64,000 nucleotides of DNA from Pollutibacter soli (lineage in GTDB: Bacteria > Bacteroidota > Bacteroidia > Chitinophagales > Chitinophagaceae). Positions 1-8,785 of the stretch are shown here, one piece after another. The DNA lies in the NCBI GenBank assembly GCA_029269725.1, contig JARJHS010000007.1, positions 1 to 64,000 on the forward strand, read 5' to 3'. Each line of letters starts with the position of its first letter. Within the stretch, counting starts at the first letter, position 1. The notes below the pieces were generated by a model. It worked only from the letters and a program-made list of their open reading frames with translations, was not told the origin of the DNA and made no database searches. The position numbers and the translations under genes are program-made.

Positions 1-60
1 TTCCTAACCTCCTTTTTATACAGCTCAATTGTGTATAAACCTATATCCAAAACTGAAAAT

Positions 61-94
61 AAAAAAAGCTGCCTCATTTTACTTTTGAGACAGC
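61..94 (-). terminator. Possible intrinsic terminator reading leftwards
   Basis: Arms at 68-76 and 86-94 pair with one wobble around a 9-nt loop, and on the minus strand the hairpin is followed by seven T. No convincing minus-strand gene ends just to its right, so what it would terminate is unclear. It may be a dispersed hairpin. Confidence 0.35.
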
Positions 95-164
95 CTCATA
101 TCAAAAAACCAACTATCAGAACTAACAACGATACCAGATCAAAAGCCGCATTCGTTCTGACAAC

Positions 165-240
165 CTGCCTCACGCCTGCCTTTCCGTTAGGCAGGGCAGG
201 CGGGTTGAGAACACACCTGCCCTGCCACCAACCATACGCT
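165..240. repeat. CCTGCC/GGCAGG hairpin repeat in the left-edge gap
   Basis: Arms GCCTGCCT (174-181) and AGGCAGGGC (189-197) form a hairpin, followed by a second CCTGCCCTGCC stretch near 215-226. Related CCTGCC/GGCAGG sequences recur at about 24580, 43405 and 51292-51318, and inside a kinase gene at 48076. The gap 1-376 otherwise shows no convincing gene. Confidence 0.5.
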
Positions 241-376
241 TGCTTTTCCCCATCACCTAAATCTCCTGCCTCCCATCTCCTCACTCCTGCCTGCTCATTC
301 TACTAACCACATTAGGGTATTGTCAAAGACTTGACAATTGTCAATCTTTACAACACTGAAATCTTATATCACTAAG

Positions 377-862
377 ATGCCTCTGAAAAAAACATCAAAG
401 AAAGCGTCGACCAGGACAAAGAAGAAGGCTGTGAAAAAATCGGCCAGGAGTGTTTCTGTAAGCACCGGTGCAAGATCGATACAGGTGAGACAGACTGTGG
501 TTGATGATTTTGTGGTTATTCCCAAAACAAACGATGATATTTCTTTGACTGTAATCATCGGAGACATCGATCAGACCGGCTCTTCGCGCATAGAAGTAGC
601 CGACGTTTTTCCTCCGGAACACAGGGATGGTTCTTTTTATAATTTGTCCATCGGGAAATGTAAACAACTCGATGGACAAACTCTTTTATTGATCACCAGT
701 GTTACAGATACCAATAACAATACAAATAATAACAGGACTGAAGCGACAGTGAAACTGCATGTGGCAGAAAATGTGATTTATGTGCGCAAGATGCAATCCG
801 ACGTTGCTTCAGAAGGAGATACAGAGACGTATATTTTCAATATAAAACTGTATGCGTTTTAA
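377..862 (+). CDS. Hypothetical protein with lysine-rich N-terminus
   Basis: I do not recognise this protein of about 161 residues. Its first 25 residues are very rich in Lys, Ser and Thr (for example KKTSKKASTRTKKKAVKKS). The rest looks like a beta-rich fold with a Asn/Thr stretch (TDTNNNTNNN). No signal peptide or membrane segment is visible. I placed the start at the ATG at 377; a TTG at 338 in the same frame would add 13 residues. The next gene begins 11 bp before this one ends, so the two are probably translated from one message. Being basic at one end it could bind nucleic acid or polyanions, but that is only inference. Confidence 0.6.
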   Translation: MPLKKTSKKASTRTKKKAVKKSARSVSVSTGARSIQVRQTVVDDFVVIPKTNDDISLTVIIGDIDQTGSSRIEVADVFPPEHRDGSFYNLSIGKCKQLDGQTLLLITSVTDTNNNTNNNRTEATVKLHVAENVIYVRKMQSDVASEGDTETYIFNIKLYAF

Positions 863-2150
863 TCTTGCATGTACAGGATTGTTGCTCGCATGTACCATTT
901 GTTCGTACATCGCAAAAGCGCAGAATGCAAGTGCAGATACATCGGTTAAAATCGATTTGCTCCGGGGATCCCCATCGCCTTCTTCAGTGTTGTTGAATAT
1001 GTCGCCATCGGATATTGAGAAGCCTACCGATATCACCGCATTTATGTTTTCGGTAAGAACGGCCACGAATACTTTTACTGCAATCCCGAGCAACTATGCA
1101 ATTGAACTCGCTCCATTCCAGTTGCTGAATAAAACAAGGCCACTGGATTCCAGGACGCTGGTAGAGAACAGGGAAAATTTCAGAAGGACGTTTGCGGTTT
1201 CCCTGGGGATTAAGCAGGTGAGCAGTAATGACAGTATTCCTAATTCAGTAGGAAAGACTCAGTTTGGATTCGGGATTGGTTTTGCAATAAAGCGTGGTGA
1301 GATTGACGCGGAATCAAAACAGGCGTTCAATAATATCTGGCAGATGCAACAGGCGCTGAATAATAATTATGCAGATATTAAGAAAGTAATTGTTGATCGT
1401 GATCCCGAATATATGGCGCTGACGCTCGCAATGACTGAGGTGGAGAAACGGAAATCAGGTTTAAGTGTATCTGAATTTGGTGAACTGATGCGACCACTTT
1501 TCCTGAAACGCCAGGAGAGAATGCAACAGATTATAAACGCTGTGAATTCCGGACAGATAGATACAGCCAGCGCGAAATCTGCCTATCTCATCATGGCCGT
1601 GGATTCGATAAAGAAAGGGATTGCTGCCGAGGTAAAAAAGATCCGGATGGAGAGAACGGGATTCAATCTTGATTTTAATGCAGGAGGCGTAGTTGATTTT
1701 TTGGATAGCCGGTTTAACAACTCGTATTTTTTTAAATCTGGTGCATGGTTAACTGGTGGTTATCATATGCCGGAGAAAAACCTTGCTGCATTATTTATCG
1801 TACGTTATTTATATACGCCGAAAACATCGCCATATAACCCCGAACATAGCCTAACGGAAATGCATAACCTGGATTTTGGTGGTCGGTTTGTTGTGACAGC
1901 GATGCAGAGGAAACTGATGGTGAGCGGCGAAGGAATATATCGTGCTGTATTAAATGAATCGGGAGCAGGTTCATGGCGTCTGATGGTCAATGCAGCATAC
2001 GATATTGGAATCAATCAGAAGCTGACATTTTCCTTCGGAAGAAATTTTGATGGGACGACTTATAAGGGAGGGAATGTGATCGGCGCCATCAACCTGATTT
2101 TTGGTTTGGGCAACCAATTGATCGGTGGTGGTCGATCTGCAAAGAGCTAA
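852..2150 (+). CDS. Hypothetical secreted/outer-membrane-associated protein
   Basis: This 432-residue protein starts with a clear signal peptide (hydrophobic core LACTGLLLACTICSYIAKA, predicted cut after AKAQ), so it is exported. The middle (about residues 150-260) is helical and charged. The last 150 residues alternate aromatic and small residues (for example FNLDFNAGGVVDFL, GGRFVVTAMQRK, LTFSFGRNFDGTTYKGG), as in outer-membrane beta-barrel strands. No family is recognised. It overlaps the preceding gene by 11 bp, which argues for translational coupling. A perfect intrinsic terminator lies about 250 bp downstream. Confidence 0.7.
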   Translation: MRFNLACTGLLLACTICSYIAKAQNASADTSVKIDLLRGSPSPSSVLLNMSPSDIEKPTDITAFMFSVRTATNTFTAIPSNYAIELAPFQLLNKTRPLDSRTLVENRENFRRTFAVSLGIKQVSSNDSIPNSVGKTQFGFGIGFAIKRGEIDAESKQAFNNIWQMQQALNNNYADIKKVIVDRDPEYMALTLAMTEVEKRKSGLSVSEFGELMRPLFLKRQERMQQIINAVNSGQIDTASAKSAYLIMAVDSIKKGIAAEVKKIRMERTGFNLDFNAGGVVDFLDSRFNNSYFFKSGAWLTGGYHMPEKNLAALFIVRYLYTPKTSPYNPEHSLTEMHNLDFGGRFVVTAMQRKLMVSGEGIYRAVLNESGAGSWRLMVNAAYDIGINQKLTFSFGRNFDGTTYKGGNVIGAINLIFGLGNQLIGGGRSAKS

Positions 2151-2396
2151 ATGGTTCCGGACCAATCTGTTATCGGAGGATACTCGTCCGGACTTTGAAA
2201 ACAGGAATGTGTTATTTCGCTTATTTCGACAAATGGTCGTTTTCCTTCGACGAGTGAGTTGCAGGATCGTAAAAACCCGGTTAGTTTTACATCATCAAAC
2301 GGAAAAATACGAGGGGCGGTTACGAGAAAGTTTGATACACGAAACACAGAAGTCTAACAGACAAACATATTAACACGGATGGTTTTAGGATAAATT

Positions 2397-2420
2397 CCGG
2401 CAGGCAACTGCCGGTTTTTT
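2397..2420 (+). terminator. Intrinsic terminator in the 2151-2578 gap
   Basis: Perfect 7-bp stem CCGGCAG/CTGCCGG with a GCAA loop, followed by six T. It suits rightward transcription from the two-gene unit 377-2150. The rest of the 428-bp gap holds no gene that I can support; short open frames there lack start context and family resemblance. Confidence 0.75.
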
Positions 2421-2578
2421 CATTTATAGACGATTGATAATCCGGCGGTTTGGCGTAACAAACGAAATCCAACAGATTATCTTCCAGGACGACCAGTTGG
2501 CTGATTTGAGCATGAAGGGTTGTTGGTCGGATACAGCAGTGGTGATCGTAATTTTCCCATAGCGCATTTCATTGTTTT

Positions 2579-3379
2579 CTATAAGGTCAACTTCGATTTT
2601 GAAGAGCCTGTCGCTGAAATCAAAAGTGCAGTTCCGCAGAAAGCCAGGGCATCGAAAGAACTGGCAAATTCATTTCCACGTTGGCCGAGCGGATCGTCAA
2701 TGGCACGGGGAAGATGCAGAATCACAAACCAGATAAAAAGCATCAGGCTTAAAAGGCTTGCAACTTCCCTCACCTTTATTTTTAAAATAATAGCCATCCC
2801 TGAACCTATTAATGCAACAGCGGCGAAATAGGTCCAGAACAAGGGAGCGGGTATCCATTCGGGCACGAGTTTCATAACAAATTCTCCGTAGAGAAGATGT
2901 GTAATACCAAAGGTGATCATGGTGATGCTGAAAAATATCCTGCCAGCAGGAATGATCTTTTCGCCCCAGCTTGCTGTAGCGGAAGAGTATTTCATTTCCG
3001 TGGCCAGGAACGATCCTGCGACAACAAATGCACCTCCTGCAATCGCCAGATCTTTAAATGCACTCGTCCACATCGCCAGGTGTTTACTGTCTGGATCGGC
3101 GATTAGTTCAAATGGAATATGAATAAAGAAGAACAATACCAGCAATAACACGCCAAACATAGCAGAGATTGTTCGTGCATACTTTTCTGTTAGTATCAGG
3201 ATTGCAGTCACGATCATCAGTAGCCCGAATATATAGGCCCAAATAGAAAGACCAGGAAGGTGATTTTGCCAGGCTGGAACAAATACGGGTCTGAAATCTC
3301 CAAAAACAAATTGCTGAACGCCATAAATAATGAGGGCAATAGCATAAAAAGTTCGACCGGTTGATGTTCTGAAATGCAT
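2579..3379 (-). CDS. DoxX-like polytopic membrane protein with duplicated halves
   Basis: This integral membrane protein of 266 residues has about eight hydrophobic segments. The two halves resemble each other: a segment ending in FVFGDF, then FVPAW, a membrane pair and HIPFELIADP in half one corresponds to LLYGEF, LVPEW, a membrane pair and HLPRAIDDP in half two. The pattern fits the DoxX-like superfamily, whose members are usually a single four-helix unit of about 130 residues, so this looks like a tandem duplication and fusion. The ATG at 3379 was chosen over a TTG 33 bp upstream, because the first membrane segment follows it directly. Function is unknown. It lies alone, downstream of the large hairpin-repeat block. 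Confidence 0.7.
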   Translation of the reverse strand: MHFRTSTGRTFYAIALIIYGVQQFVFGDFRPVFVPAWQNHLPGLSIWAYIFGLLMIVTAILILTEKYARTISAMFGVLLLVLFFFIHIPFELIADPDSKHLAMWTSAFKDLAIAGGAFVVAGSFLATEMKYSSATASWGEKIIPAGRIFFSITMITFGITHLLYGEFVMKLVPEWIPAPLFWTYFAAVALIGSGMAIILKIKVREVASLLSLMLFIWFVILHLPRAIDDPLGQRGNEFASSFDALAFCGTALLISATGSSKSKLTL

Positions 3380-3469
3380 GGCGGGCAGTGTGTTTAAATT
3401 TATGGTGACCAATCACGCTGAATTGTAAAGACTTCGTCGATGGCGTTTTTACAATTTATATAATTATTT

Positions 3470-4373
3470 GTTGGTGTTTCCCGGAAAACCGATGACTTTT
3501 TAATTAGTATATACAAAGGGAGAGCACGGACAAGACATTGTGGTCTGCCATAGTTGTTGGTGTTCCCTTAAGTAACTTAAATTTTGATATTCCTGGGAAC
3601 TTCGGAAAACACCAGCAACGGATGATTCACACGCCTTTCCTTTAATGGTGTTTCGCCGGCAATGAAATATTCTCAACATTTGCAGAGATTGGTGAGCACC
3701 AGTAAAGCTTCGTAATCAACAAAAGATGTTGGTGTTCCGTCGAGTCGTTTACATTTTAGTGGCCTTGAGAATTCCGGAAACACCAACAACGGATGAGCAT
3801 ACACAAAGGCGGGCATGTATAAAACATGGTGGTCTGCAACAGTCGTTGGTGTTCCCTTAAGTAGCTTAAATTTTTATATTCCTGGGAACTTCGGAAAACA
3901 CCAACAACGGATGAGTCACACGCCTTTCCTTTAATGGTGTTTCGCCGGCAATGAAATATTCTCAACATTTGCAGAGATTGGTAGTCATCAATAAAGCTTC
4001 GTAATCAACAAAAGATGTTGGTGTTCCGTCGAGTCGTTTACATTTTAGTGGCCTTGAAAATTCCGGGAAACACCAACAACGGATGGGCATACACAAAGGC
4101 GGGCATGTATAAAACATGGTGATCTGCAACAGTCGTTGATGTTCCCTTAAGTAGCTTAAATTTTGGTATTCCTGGGAACTTCGGAAAACACCAACAACGG
4201 ATGAGTCACCCGCCTTTCCTTTAATGGTGTTTCGCCGGCAATGAAATATTCTCAACATTTGCAGAGATTGGTGAGCACCAGTAAAGCTTCGTAACCAACA
4301 AACGATGTTGGTGTTCCGTCGAGTCGTTTACATTTTAGTGGCCTTGAGAATTCCGGGAAACACCAACAACGGA
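3470..4373. repeat. Six-hairpin tandem repeat block with perfect terminal inverted repeats
   Basis: A unit of about 290 bp is repeated three times (equivalent points at 3556, 3845 and 4135). Each unit carries two different hairpins, A (arms GTTGGTGTTCCC and GGGAACTTCGGAAAACACC) and B (arms GTTGGTGTTCCG and CCGGGAAACACCAAC), giving A-B-A-B-A-B. The whole block is bounded by GTTGGTGTTTCCCGG at 3470-3484 and its exact reverse complement at 4353-4367. No protein is supported: open frames on the minus strand simply repeat the unit and differ between copies. It resembles a non-autonomous mobile element or a tandem structured-RNA locus. Confidence 0.8.
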
Positions 4374-4421
4374 CTACAATTTTATTTCTGCGAGTTCCAA
4401 CCCGACTGCCGGAAGGCAAGA

Positions 4422-4688
4422 TCATTCACACGGCTTGATATCTCTGGCGAGAAAAGTATTCTTATCGAGTACACCAGTCGCTGTTACTTCTTTGCCCTTG
4501 AATTCATGCAGCAAATCATCATGAAACGGATTTGCATTGATTCTCCGGAGCACATATTCATGTTCGCGCGTCTGGATATACAATGCTTCATGTTGTGATT
4601 TTGTTCCGCGGGCGTAGGTTTTTTCGATTACTATTCCGCGAATGGTTTGTACGGCTGCAGGTTTATTTTTTTTCTTATCTGCTGACAT
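4422..4688 (-). CDS. Small conserved-looking protein, OB-fold-like, partner of the upstream protease
   Basis: The product is 88 residues with a Lys-rich start (MSADKKKNK). The pattern of short strands (RGIVIEKTYARG, EALYIQTREHEYVLRRI, GKEVTATGVLDKNTFLARDI) looks like a small beta-barrel of the OB type; this is a shape judgement, not a family match. The ATG at 4688 overlaps the end of the preceding gene (stop at 4675) by 14 bp, so the two are almost certainly translationally coupled. No signal peptide or membrane segment is seen, so it should be cytosolic like its partner. Confidence 0.6.
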   Translation of the reverse strand: MSADKKKNKPAAVQTIRGIVIEKTYARGTKSQHEALYIQTREHEYVLRRINANPFHDDLLHEFKGKEVTATGVLDKNTFLARDIKPCE

Positions 4689-6186
4689 AAATTTTCCAAC
4701 CCAAAAGGTCTGCATCTGTTTCTTTAATGATCAGGATGCGGATGCGTTTTATTTTATCACCGGGACCGGAAGCCTCCTTGATAAATGTACGGAATTTCGC
4801 CCCGGTTTGCACGAGTGCTTTGCCTGAGCGGGAAGCTGCTTTAGCCTTGTATTGCTTTTCCTCCACTTTGTACAAACCTTTTCTATCAGGCTTTGTAAAG
4901 TCTGTCGACCGAAGCAGGAGCCTGATCTTATTTGCATTTTTTGAAGGCGTAACTCTTTGCATTTTTACAGATGACGCAATCGTATCCTCCAGCTTGATGC
5001 CTTTGTTGAAAAGATTGATACGATTATTCTGAATGGTGTTTTGTTTGATTGCTGCGCGTTTGATTTCCGGCTTAAAAACAGGAAGAACTGACGGATCTCC
5101 CATTAGATTGAACTGTGCCAGTGTCTTCAATTCATATGGATCAAGCGAAGGGCCGCTTTCAGAAAGAAACTGCTGCCGGGCCTGCAGCATCGCTCTGCCC
5201 GTCGAGGCGCCGTTTAGAATTTCCTTGACAAAATACTGCGTGACCAGGTCTGCTAACCCCTGTGAATCGACCGGACCATAAGCAATGGTACTGCTTCCCA
5301 TAAATGCCAGTGCTCCCTGCAAGAGGTATTGGTTGGCGATGGCAATCTGATCTTTAATGCCCAGCCAGAGATTGTTTACCAGTTCGGCACCGTAACAACA
5401 TTCCGCAGCGACGATGGTTCCAAAGCTGATTTTTCCCGGAAGCTGGTTCGTATGCAGCGCCTGTGGGTAACTGTTACCTTTCTGACCGTAAAAAGAAAAA
5501 TCGTTTGAAGCACCATGACAATTATAAAAATGAGTCATCGTTTTCAGCTGAGCAGGCTTGTATGATTTTCCAGCTGGCGGAGATACTACAAGCTTATCAT
5601 CATTGCCAAAAATATTGGTGACGGTTTGTTTTGTTGACTCTTTCCAGCTATCGCAGGTCACAGCAAAATAATTGCTGTATTTTTTCGCATCAACCGGTTT
5701 TGACCTGATCACATTATCAATCAGTTTGATGATATACTGCGGATCACTATCGCCCGCAATATCAGGCAGTCTTCCCACTACCCTGGATGGCCCTGTAAAG
5801 TCCTTTATGTTGGTGCTATACGGCTTATGACATGCATAGGGCAGATCTGAAGGAACTGTTACATCTTCATCGTCTGCCGGATTTTTTATTTCTATAAACG
5901 GAATAATATCCTGTGCACCGAGGATCACGATATACGCAGGAACCAGTTTACTGTACAACAGATCGATACTTTCCTTGCAGGTTTTTGCAGTAATGGTTTT
6001 TATGGGTTTGATGCCTGCTTTTTTGCAGGATGCAGCATCATCGATATAAACCAGCATCGTGTCGATTTCCAGCTTTTTATCAGCTTTGATCAATGCGGAA
6101 ATTTTCTGTTCGATTTTCGTCAGGGCTTTTGCGTATTTACTGACGAGATTTTGTTTGCTGGAGATGATCAGCTTGCGGGATTTCAT
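4675..6186 (-). CDS. Intracellular clan-CD cysteine protease candidate (C25/gingipain- or CHAT-like)
   Basis: This 503-residue protein has a His-Gly motif (HFYNCHGAS, His224) followed about 39 residues later by a Cys motif (VAAECCYGA, Cys263/Cys264). That is the His-then-Cys order and spacing of clan-CD proteases. GSSTIAYGPVDS (near 290) and NLMGDPSVLP (near 365) resemble the conserved segments that follow in C25 peptidases, and CHAT proteases share the same core. Unlike secreted gingipains it has no signal peptide and no pro- or Por-sorting domain, so it should act in the cytosol. The C-terminal 130 residues are basic and unassigned. It overlaps the small OB-like gene downstream. The catalytic role is inferred from motifs; which of the paired Cys residues is the nucleophile cannot be told. 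Confidence 0.7.
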   Translation of the reverse strand: MKSRKLIISSKQNLVSKYAKALTKIEQKISALIKADKKLEIDTMLVYIDDAASCKKAGIKPIKTITAKTCKESIDLLYSKLVPAYIVILGAQDIIPFIEIKNPADDEDVTVPSDLPYACHKPYSTNIKDFTGPSRVVGRLPDIAGDSDPQYIIKLIDNVIRSKPVDAKKYSNYFAVTCDSWKESTKQTVTNIFGNDDKLVVSPPAGKSYKPAQLKTMTHFYNCHGASNDFSFYGQKGNSYPQALHTNQLPGKISFGTIVAAECCYGAELVNNLWLGIKDQIAIANQYLLQGALAFMGSSTIAYGPVDSQGLADLVTQYFVKEILNGASTGRAMLQARQQFLSESGPSLDPYELKTLAQFNLMGDPSVLPVFKPEIKRAAIKQNTIQNNRINLFNKGIKLEDTIASSVKMQRVTPSKNANKIRLLLRSTDFTKPDRKGLYKVEEKQYKAKAASRSGKALVQTGAKFRTFIKEASGPGDKIKRIRILIIKETDADLLGWKIYVSR

Positions 6187-6271
6187 AATGATGGTTTTAG
6201 CAGTAATTAATATATGCTACTTTCCGCAAAGCCCTGGGTGAATTCAACGCCTCGTTGATTCTCAATTGAAG

Positions 6272-6787
6272 TTACGATTGTTCAAATATTTTCACCCAAA
6301 CATAGTCATCACCAACAATTCCATTTTTCACGATCGCATTTTTTCTGATGGATTCAAGTGTGAAGCCATTTTTTTCCAGCGTACGCATCGACGCCTTATT
6401 TGAAGCAAATACTTCTGCATAAATGCGGATAATTTCCGGATGGCTCTGCCTGCAGATTTCCAGTATCAGTTCAATTGCCTTAGTGGTTATTCCTTTTCCC
6501 CAGAACGGTTCGCCCAGCCAGTATCCGATTTCGGCAGTATACCGGTAAATATCTTCCTTCGGTAAAATACTTATCGCGCCGGCAAACATTCCGTCGACTT
6601 CAATCACATAATGAAGATCGTCGTTATCGCTGAGGCGGGCTTTGACCCAGTTGTTTGCATCTGATTTAGTATATGGATGCGGAAAAAAATCGCGAACGGA
6701 ATTCCAGATATTGATATTGTTCGCCAGCAATACCAAAGGCTTTACGTCTGATTTTGACCATTTACGCAATATTACTTCCGGCATCAT
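6272..6787 (-). CDS. GNAT-family N-acetyltransferase (RimJ/RimL type)
   Basis: The 171-residue protein has the single GNAT domain: an N-terminal strand (VILRKWSKSDVKPL), a central AEIGYWLGEPFWGKGITTKA segment with the acetyl-CoA pyrophosphate-binding Gly-rich turn, then the SNKASMRTLEKNGF motif typical of the RimJ/RimL-type branch. These enzymes move an acetyl group from acetyl-CoA to an amine, in ribosomal proteins, amino acids or antibiotics; the substrate here cannot be told. The length matches the family. Two adjacent ATG codons could start it (6787 or 6784). Confidence 0.85.
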   Translation of the reverse strand: MMPEVILRKWSKSDVKPLVLLANNINIWNSVRDFFPHPYTKSDANNWVKARLSDNDDLHYVIEVDGMFAGAISILPKEDIYRYTAEIGYWLGEPFWGKGITTKAIELILEICRQSHPEIIRIYAEVFASNKASMRTLEKNGFTLESIRKNAIVKNGIVGDDYVWVKIFEQS

Positions 6788-6795
6788 CTATTTGG

Positions 6796-7034
6796 GTTTA
6801 ACGTAAAACGTATAACGTGTAACGCAGGCTTTCGCGGATGTGATAACCTACGTAGGTGCCAGATTAAAGTAGGTTAGCTCTACATTCATAGGACGCGTTT
6901 AACGTTTAACGTAAAACGTATAACGTATAACGCAAGCTTTCGCGGAAGTGATAACCTGAATGTGTGCCAGCTTATCCAGATGTTAGTTGAACTCTCTTAG
7001 GCTTACGTTCAACGTTTAACGTTCAGCGTTAAAC
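6796..7034. repeat. Heptamer arrays and a duplicated composite repeat
   Basis: Three arrays of a 7-nt unit (NNAACGT or its relative ACGTTNA) lie at 6796-6825, 6897-6932 and 7003-7034. The first two arrays are each followed by nearly the same sequence (CGCAGGCTTTCGCGGATG versus CGCAAGCTTTCGCGGAAG, then TGATAACCT), so a composite unit of about 100 bp has been duplicated. The gap between the two flanking genes holds nothing else. Confidence 0.8.
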
Positions 7035-7035
7035 C

Positions 7036-8748
7036 TCAATATCGCCAGCTTTTCAAATCCGCTCCTTTCGGTGCCCGTTTCTGAATCTCGCTAGTCCACT
7101 TTTTAATGAACATGGAATGATAACGCAATCTTGAAATATAGTTGGGATTATCATGATCTCCGTTCCAGCAATGTTCTGCACGATCACCATAATCCACCTT
7201 GCCATCAAAAGAAGGATTTTTTAATTTTTTCAGACGCTCCTCTGTAAAATATACTGCGTTGTTGAGATAGAAATTATCCATGTCGCCACAGTAAATATGA
7301 ATTTTTCCGCTGAGCTTTTTGCCAAGTGTTGACCAGTCACGCTCGAGTATGTACGACAGATCATAATGTTCTTTCCAGTATTGAGCGACAGTAGAATCGA
7401 TTGCGCCGGTGAGTTTGTCGAAAATCGGTTTGGGGTAACCGTCAGTACCAACAGGAGAGTACACGGCCTGCCAGATATCCCATTGTTCGCCACTTCTCCC
7501 ATTGGATCCCAGGGCCAGTTCACGATAATTCATATCCTGCACCGTAGCACTGACTTTGCCCAGGTAATCGCGCATTCCGGGACGATAAGTTTTCCGGAAA
7601 TCGCTCTCCAGAAAATAAGCATTTTTATCCTTATAAAGATTGATCTGGCAATAGGCACGGAAGTCAATTGGATCGGGACAAGCGGCATAACTACCGTTGT
7701 ATTCGTCAGGATAGAACACCTGAACGGCGAGGGCCTCCCATCCACCCGTGCTGCCACCATACACAAACCTCGCCCATCCCTTTCCGATGCCGCGAAACCT
7801 CTTTTCGATTTCAGGAATGAGTTCATAAGTAATTGCATCGCCGTACGGGCCATTGTTTGCTGAATTCACAGCATAGCTGTCATCGTAATACGGAGTCGGA
7901 TGCTGAATTTCGATGGCAATCACTCTCGGAAAATCCGGGCCTGTCCATTGCTTGTAAAAAGCATAATTCTCTTGTTGTATAATGCTGTTATAACCGGAGA
8001 TGCCAAATCTTTCACTGTAATCGGGTTTCAGACTTGTATCTGGCGGGGTCGTTCTCCAATCACCAAAATCCGACGGAAAATGTCCATGAAATATCGCGAG
8101 TGGATATTTCACATTGGGGTGTGTATCCCAGCCTTCAGGCAACAAAACGTGCGCGCCAAGGTATATCGGTCTTCCCCAGAATTCTGTCAATTTTTTACTC
8201 AATACCTTGATATGCTTGACATATTTCGAATCCTCAGGTTCTTTGATGGCAGGAATAGAATCATTGAGGTCGATAGAGATAATATTATTTCCCGATTTGC
8301 TGAAACTGATCTTTACCGGTTTTGAAAGCAGGTTACCAGGTGCCATGTTCCAGTGCTGACCTTCGCCTCTGTCCATAGGCAATTTAACGGTATGACCATC
8401 ACTTCGTTTGAATGTTTCATAACGATGAAAAACTGCCTGAACAAAATAGTCACCTTCCGGCACCCCGCTCAATGACTGCAGCGGATAACCGAAATCCTTG
8501 TCATCAAAATATATTGCAAGGCCATCCGTCCATGCTGAAACATCTTTACCAAATACCAGCTGTGTTTTCGGGCCATCCTGTATCTGAAACCTGGGTTCTG
8601 GTTGATCGGTTAAGGAAAGAAGTAACAATAGTCGGCCGTCAGGATGATGTAACCCCATTGACTTATTCATACTCACTGAAAATCTTGTTTGCGCGAAAGA
8701 GGCGTAACAAATAAAACAAAACAGGAAAATCAATAAGGTTCTGTTCAT
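7036..8748 (-). CDS. Secreted alpha/beta-hydrolase-type esterase
   Basis: The 570-residue protein begins with a signal peptide (TLLIFLFCFICYASFAQ), so it is exported. The C-terminal 370 residues look like the putative-esterase branch of alpha/beta hydrolases: a strand with the oxyanion region (YPLAIFHGHFPSDFG), the nucleophile elbow GGSTGGWEAL, a possible acid in the CGDMDNFY segment and a late histidine (RAEHCWNGDHDN or RYHSMF). The first 180 residues form a beta-rich N-terminal domain with no recognised family. The substrate is unknown; related exported esterases act on carbohydrate esters or iron-siderophore complexes, but nothing nearby favours either. It is probably monocistronic between repeat-filled gaps. 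Confidence 0.7.
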   Translation of the reverse strand: MNRTLLIFLFCFICYASFAQTRFSVSMNKSMGLHHPDGRLLLLLSLTDQPEPRFQIQDGPKTQLVFGKDVSAWTDGLAIYFDDKDFGYPLQSLSGVPEGDYFVQAVFHRYETFKRSDGHTVKLPMDRGEGQHWNMAPGNLLSKPVKISFSKSGNNIISIDLNDSIPAIKEPEDSKYVKHIKVLSKKLTEFWGRPIYLGAHVLLPEGWDTHPNVKYPLAIFHGHFPSDFGDWRTTPPDTSLKPDYSERFGISGYNSIIQQENYAFYKQWTGPDFPRVIAIEIQHPTPYYDDSYAVNSANNGPYGDAITYELIPEIEKRFRGIGKGWARFVYGGSTGGWEALAVQVFYPDEYNGSYAACPDPIDFRAYCQINLYKDKNAYFLESDFRKTYRPGMRDYLGKVSATVQDMNYRELALGSNGRSGEQWDIWQAVYSPVGTDGYPKPIFDKLTGAIDSTVAQYWKEHYDLSYILERDWSTLGKKLSGKIHIYCGDMDNFYLNNAVYFTEERLKKLKNPSFDGKVDYGDRAEHCWNGDHDNPNYISRLRYHSMFIKKWTSEIQKRAPKGADLKSWRY

Positions 8749-8785
8749 GTCGAAGAATTAAATCTGTGAGTGGAAATGGCTAAGA

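Noticed and set aside
96-284. 62-residue minus-strand frame ending next to a terminator-like hairpin, with a hydrophobic C-terminus
   Set aside because: Its first two thirds are translated CCTGCC repeat; only the position before the hairpin is suggestive.
31-306. 91-residue open frame at the left edge
   Set aside because: It crosses repeat and hairpin sequence, has low-complexity composition and shows no family resemblance.
2125-2373. 82-residue frame between the first operon and its terminator
   Set aside because: It overlaps the end of the upstream gene in another frame, and its residues look like random translation.
3756-4258. Two minus-strand frames with nearly the same protein (MLRIFHCRRNTIKGKA...)
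   Set aside because: They are translations of the same tandem hairpin repeat; the similarity is explained by the DNA repeat, not by a gene family.
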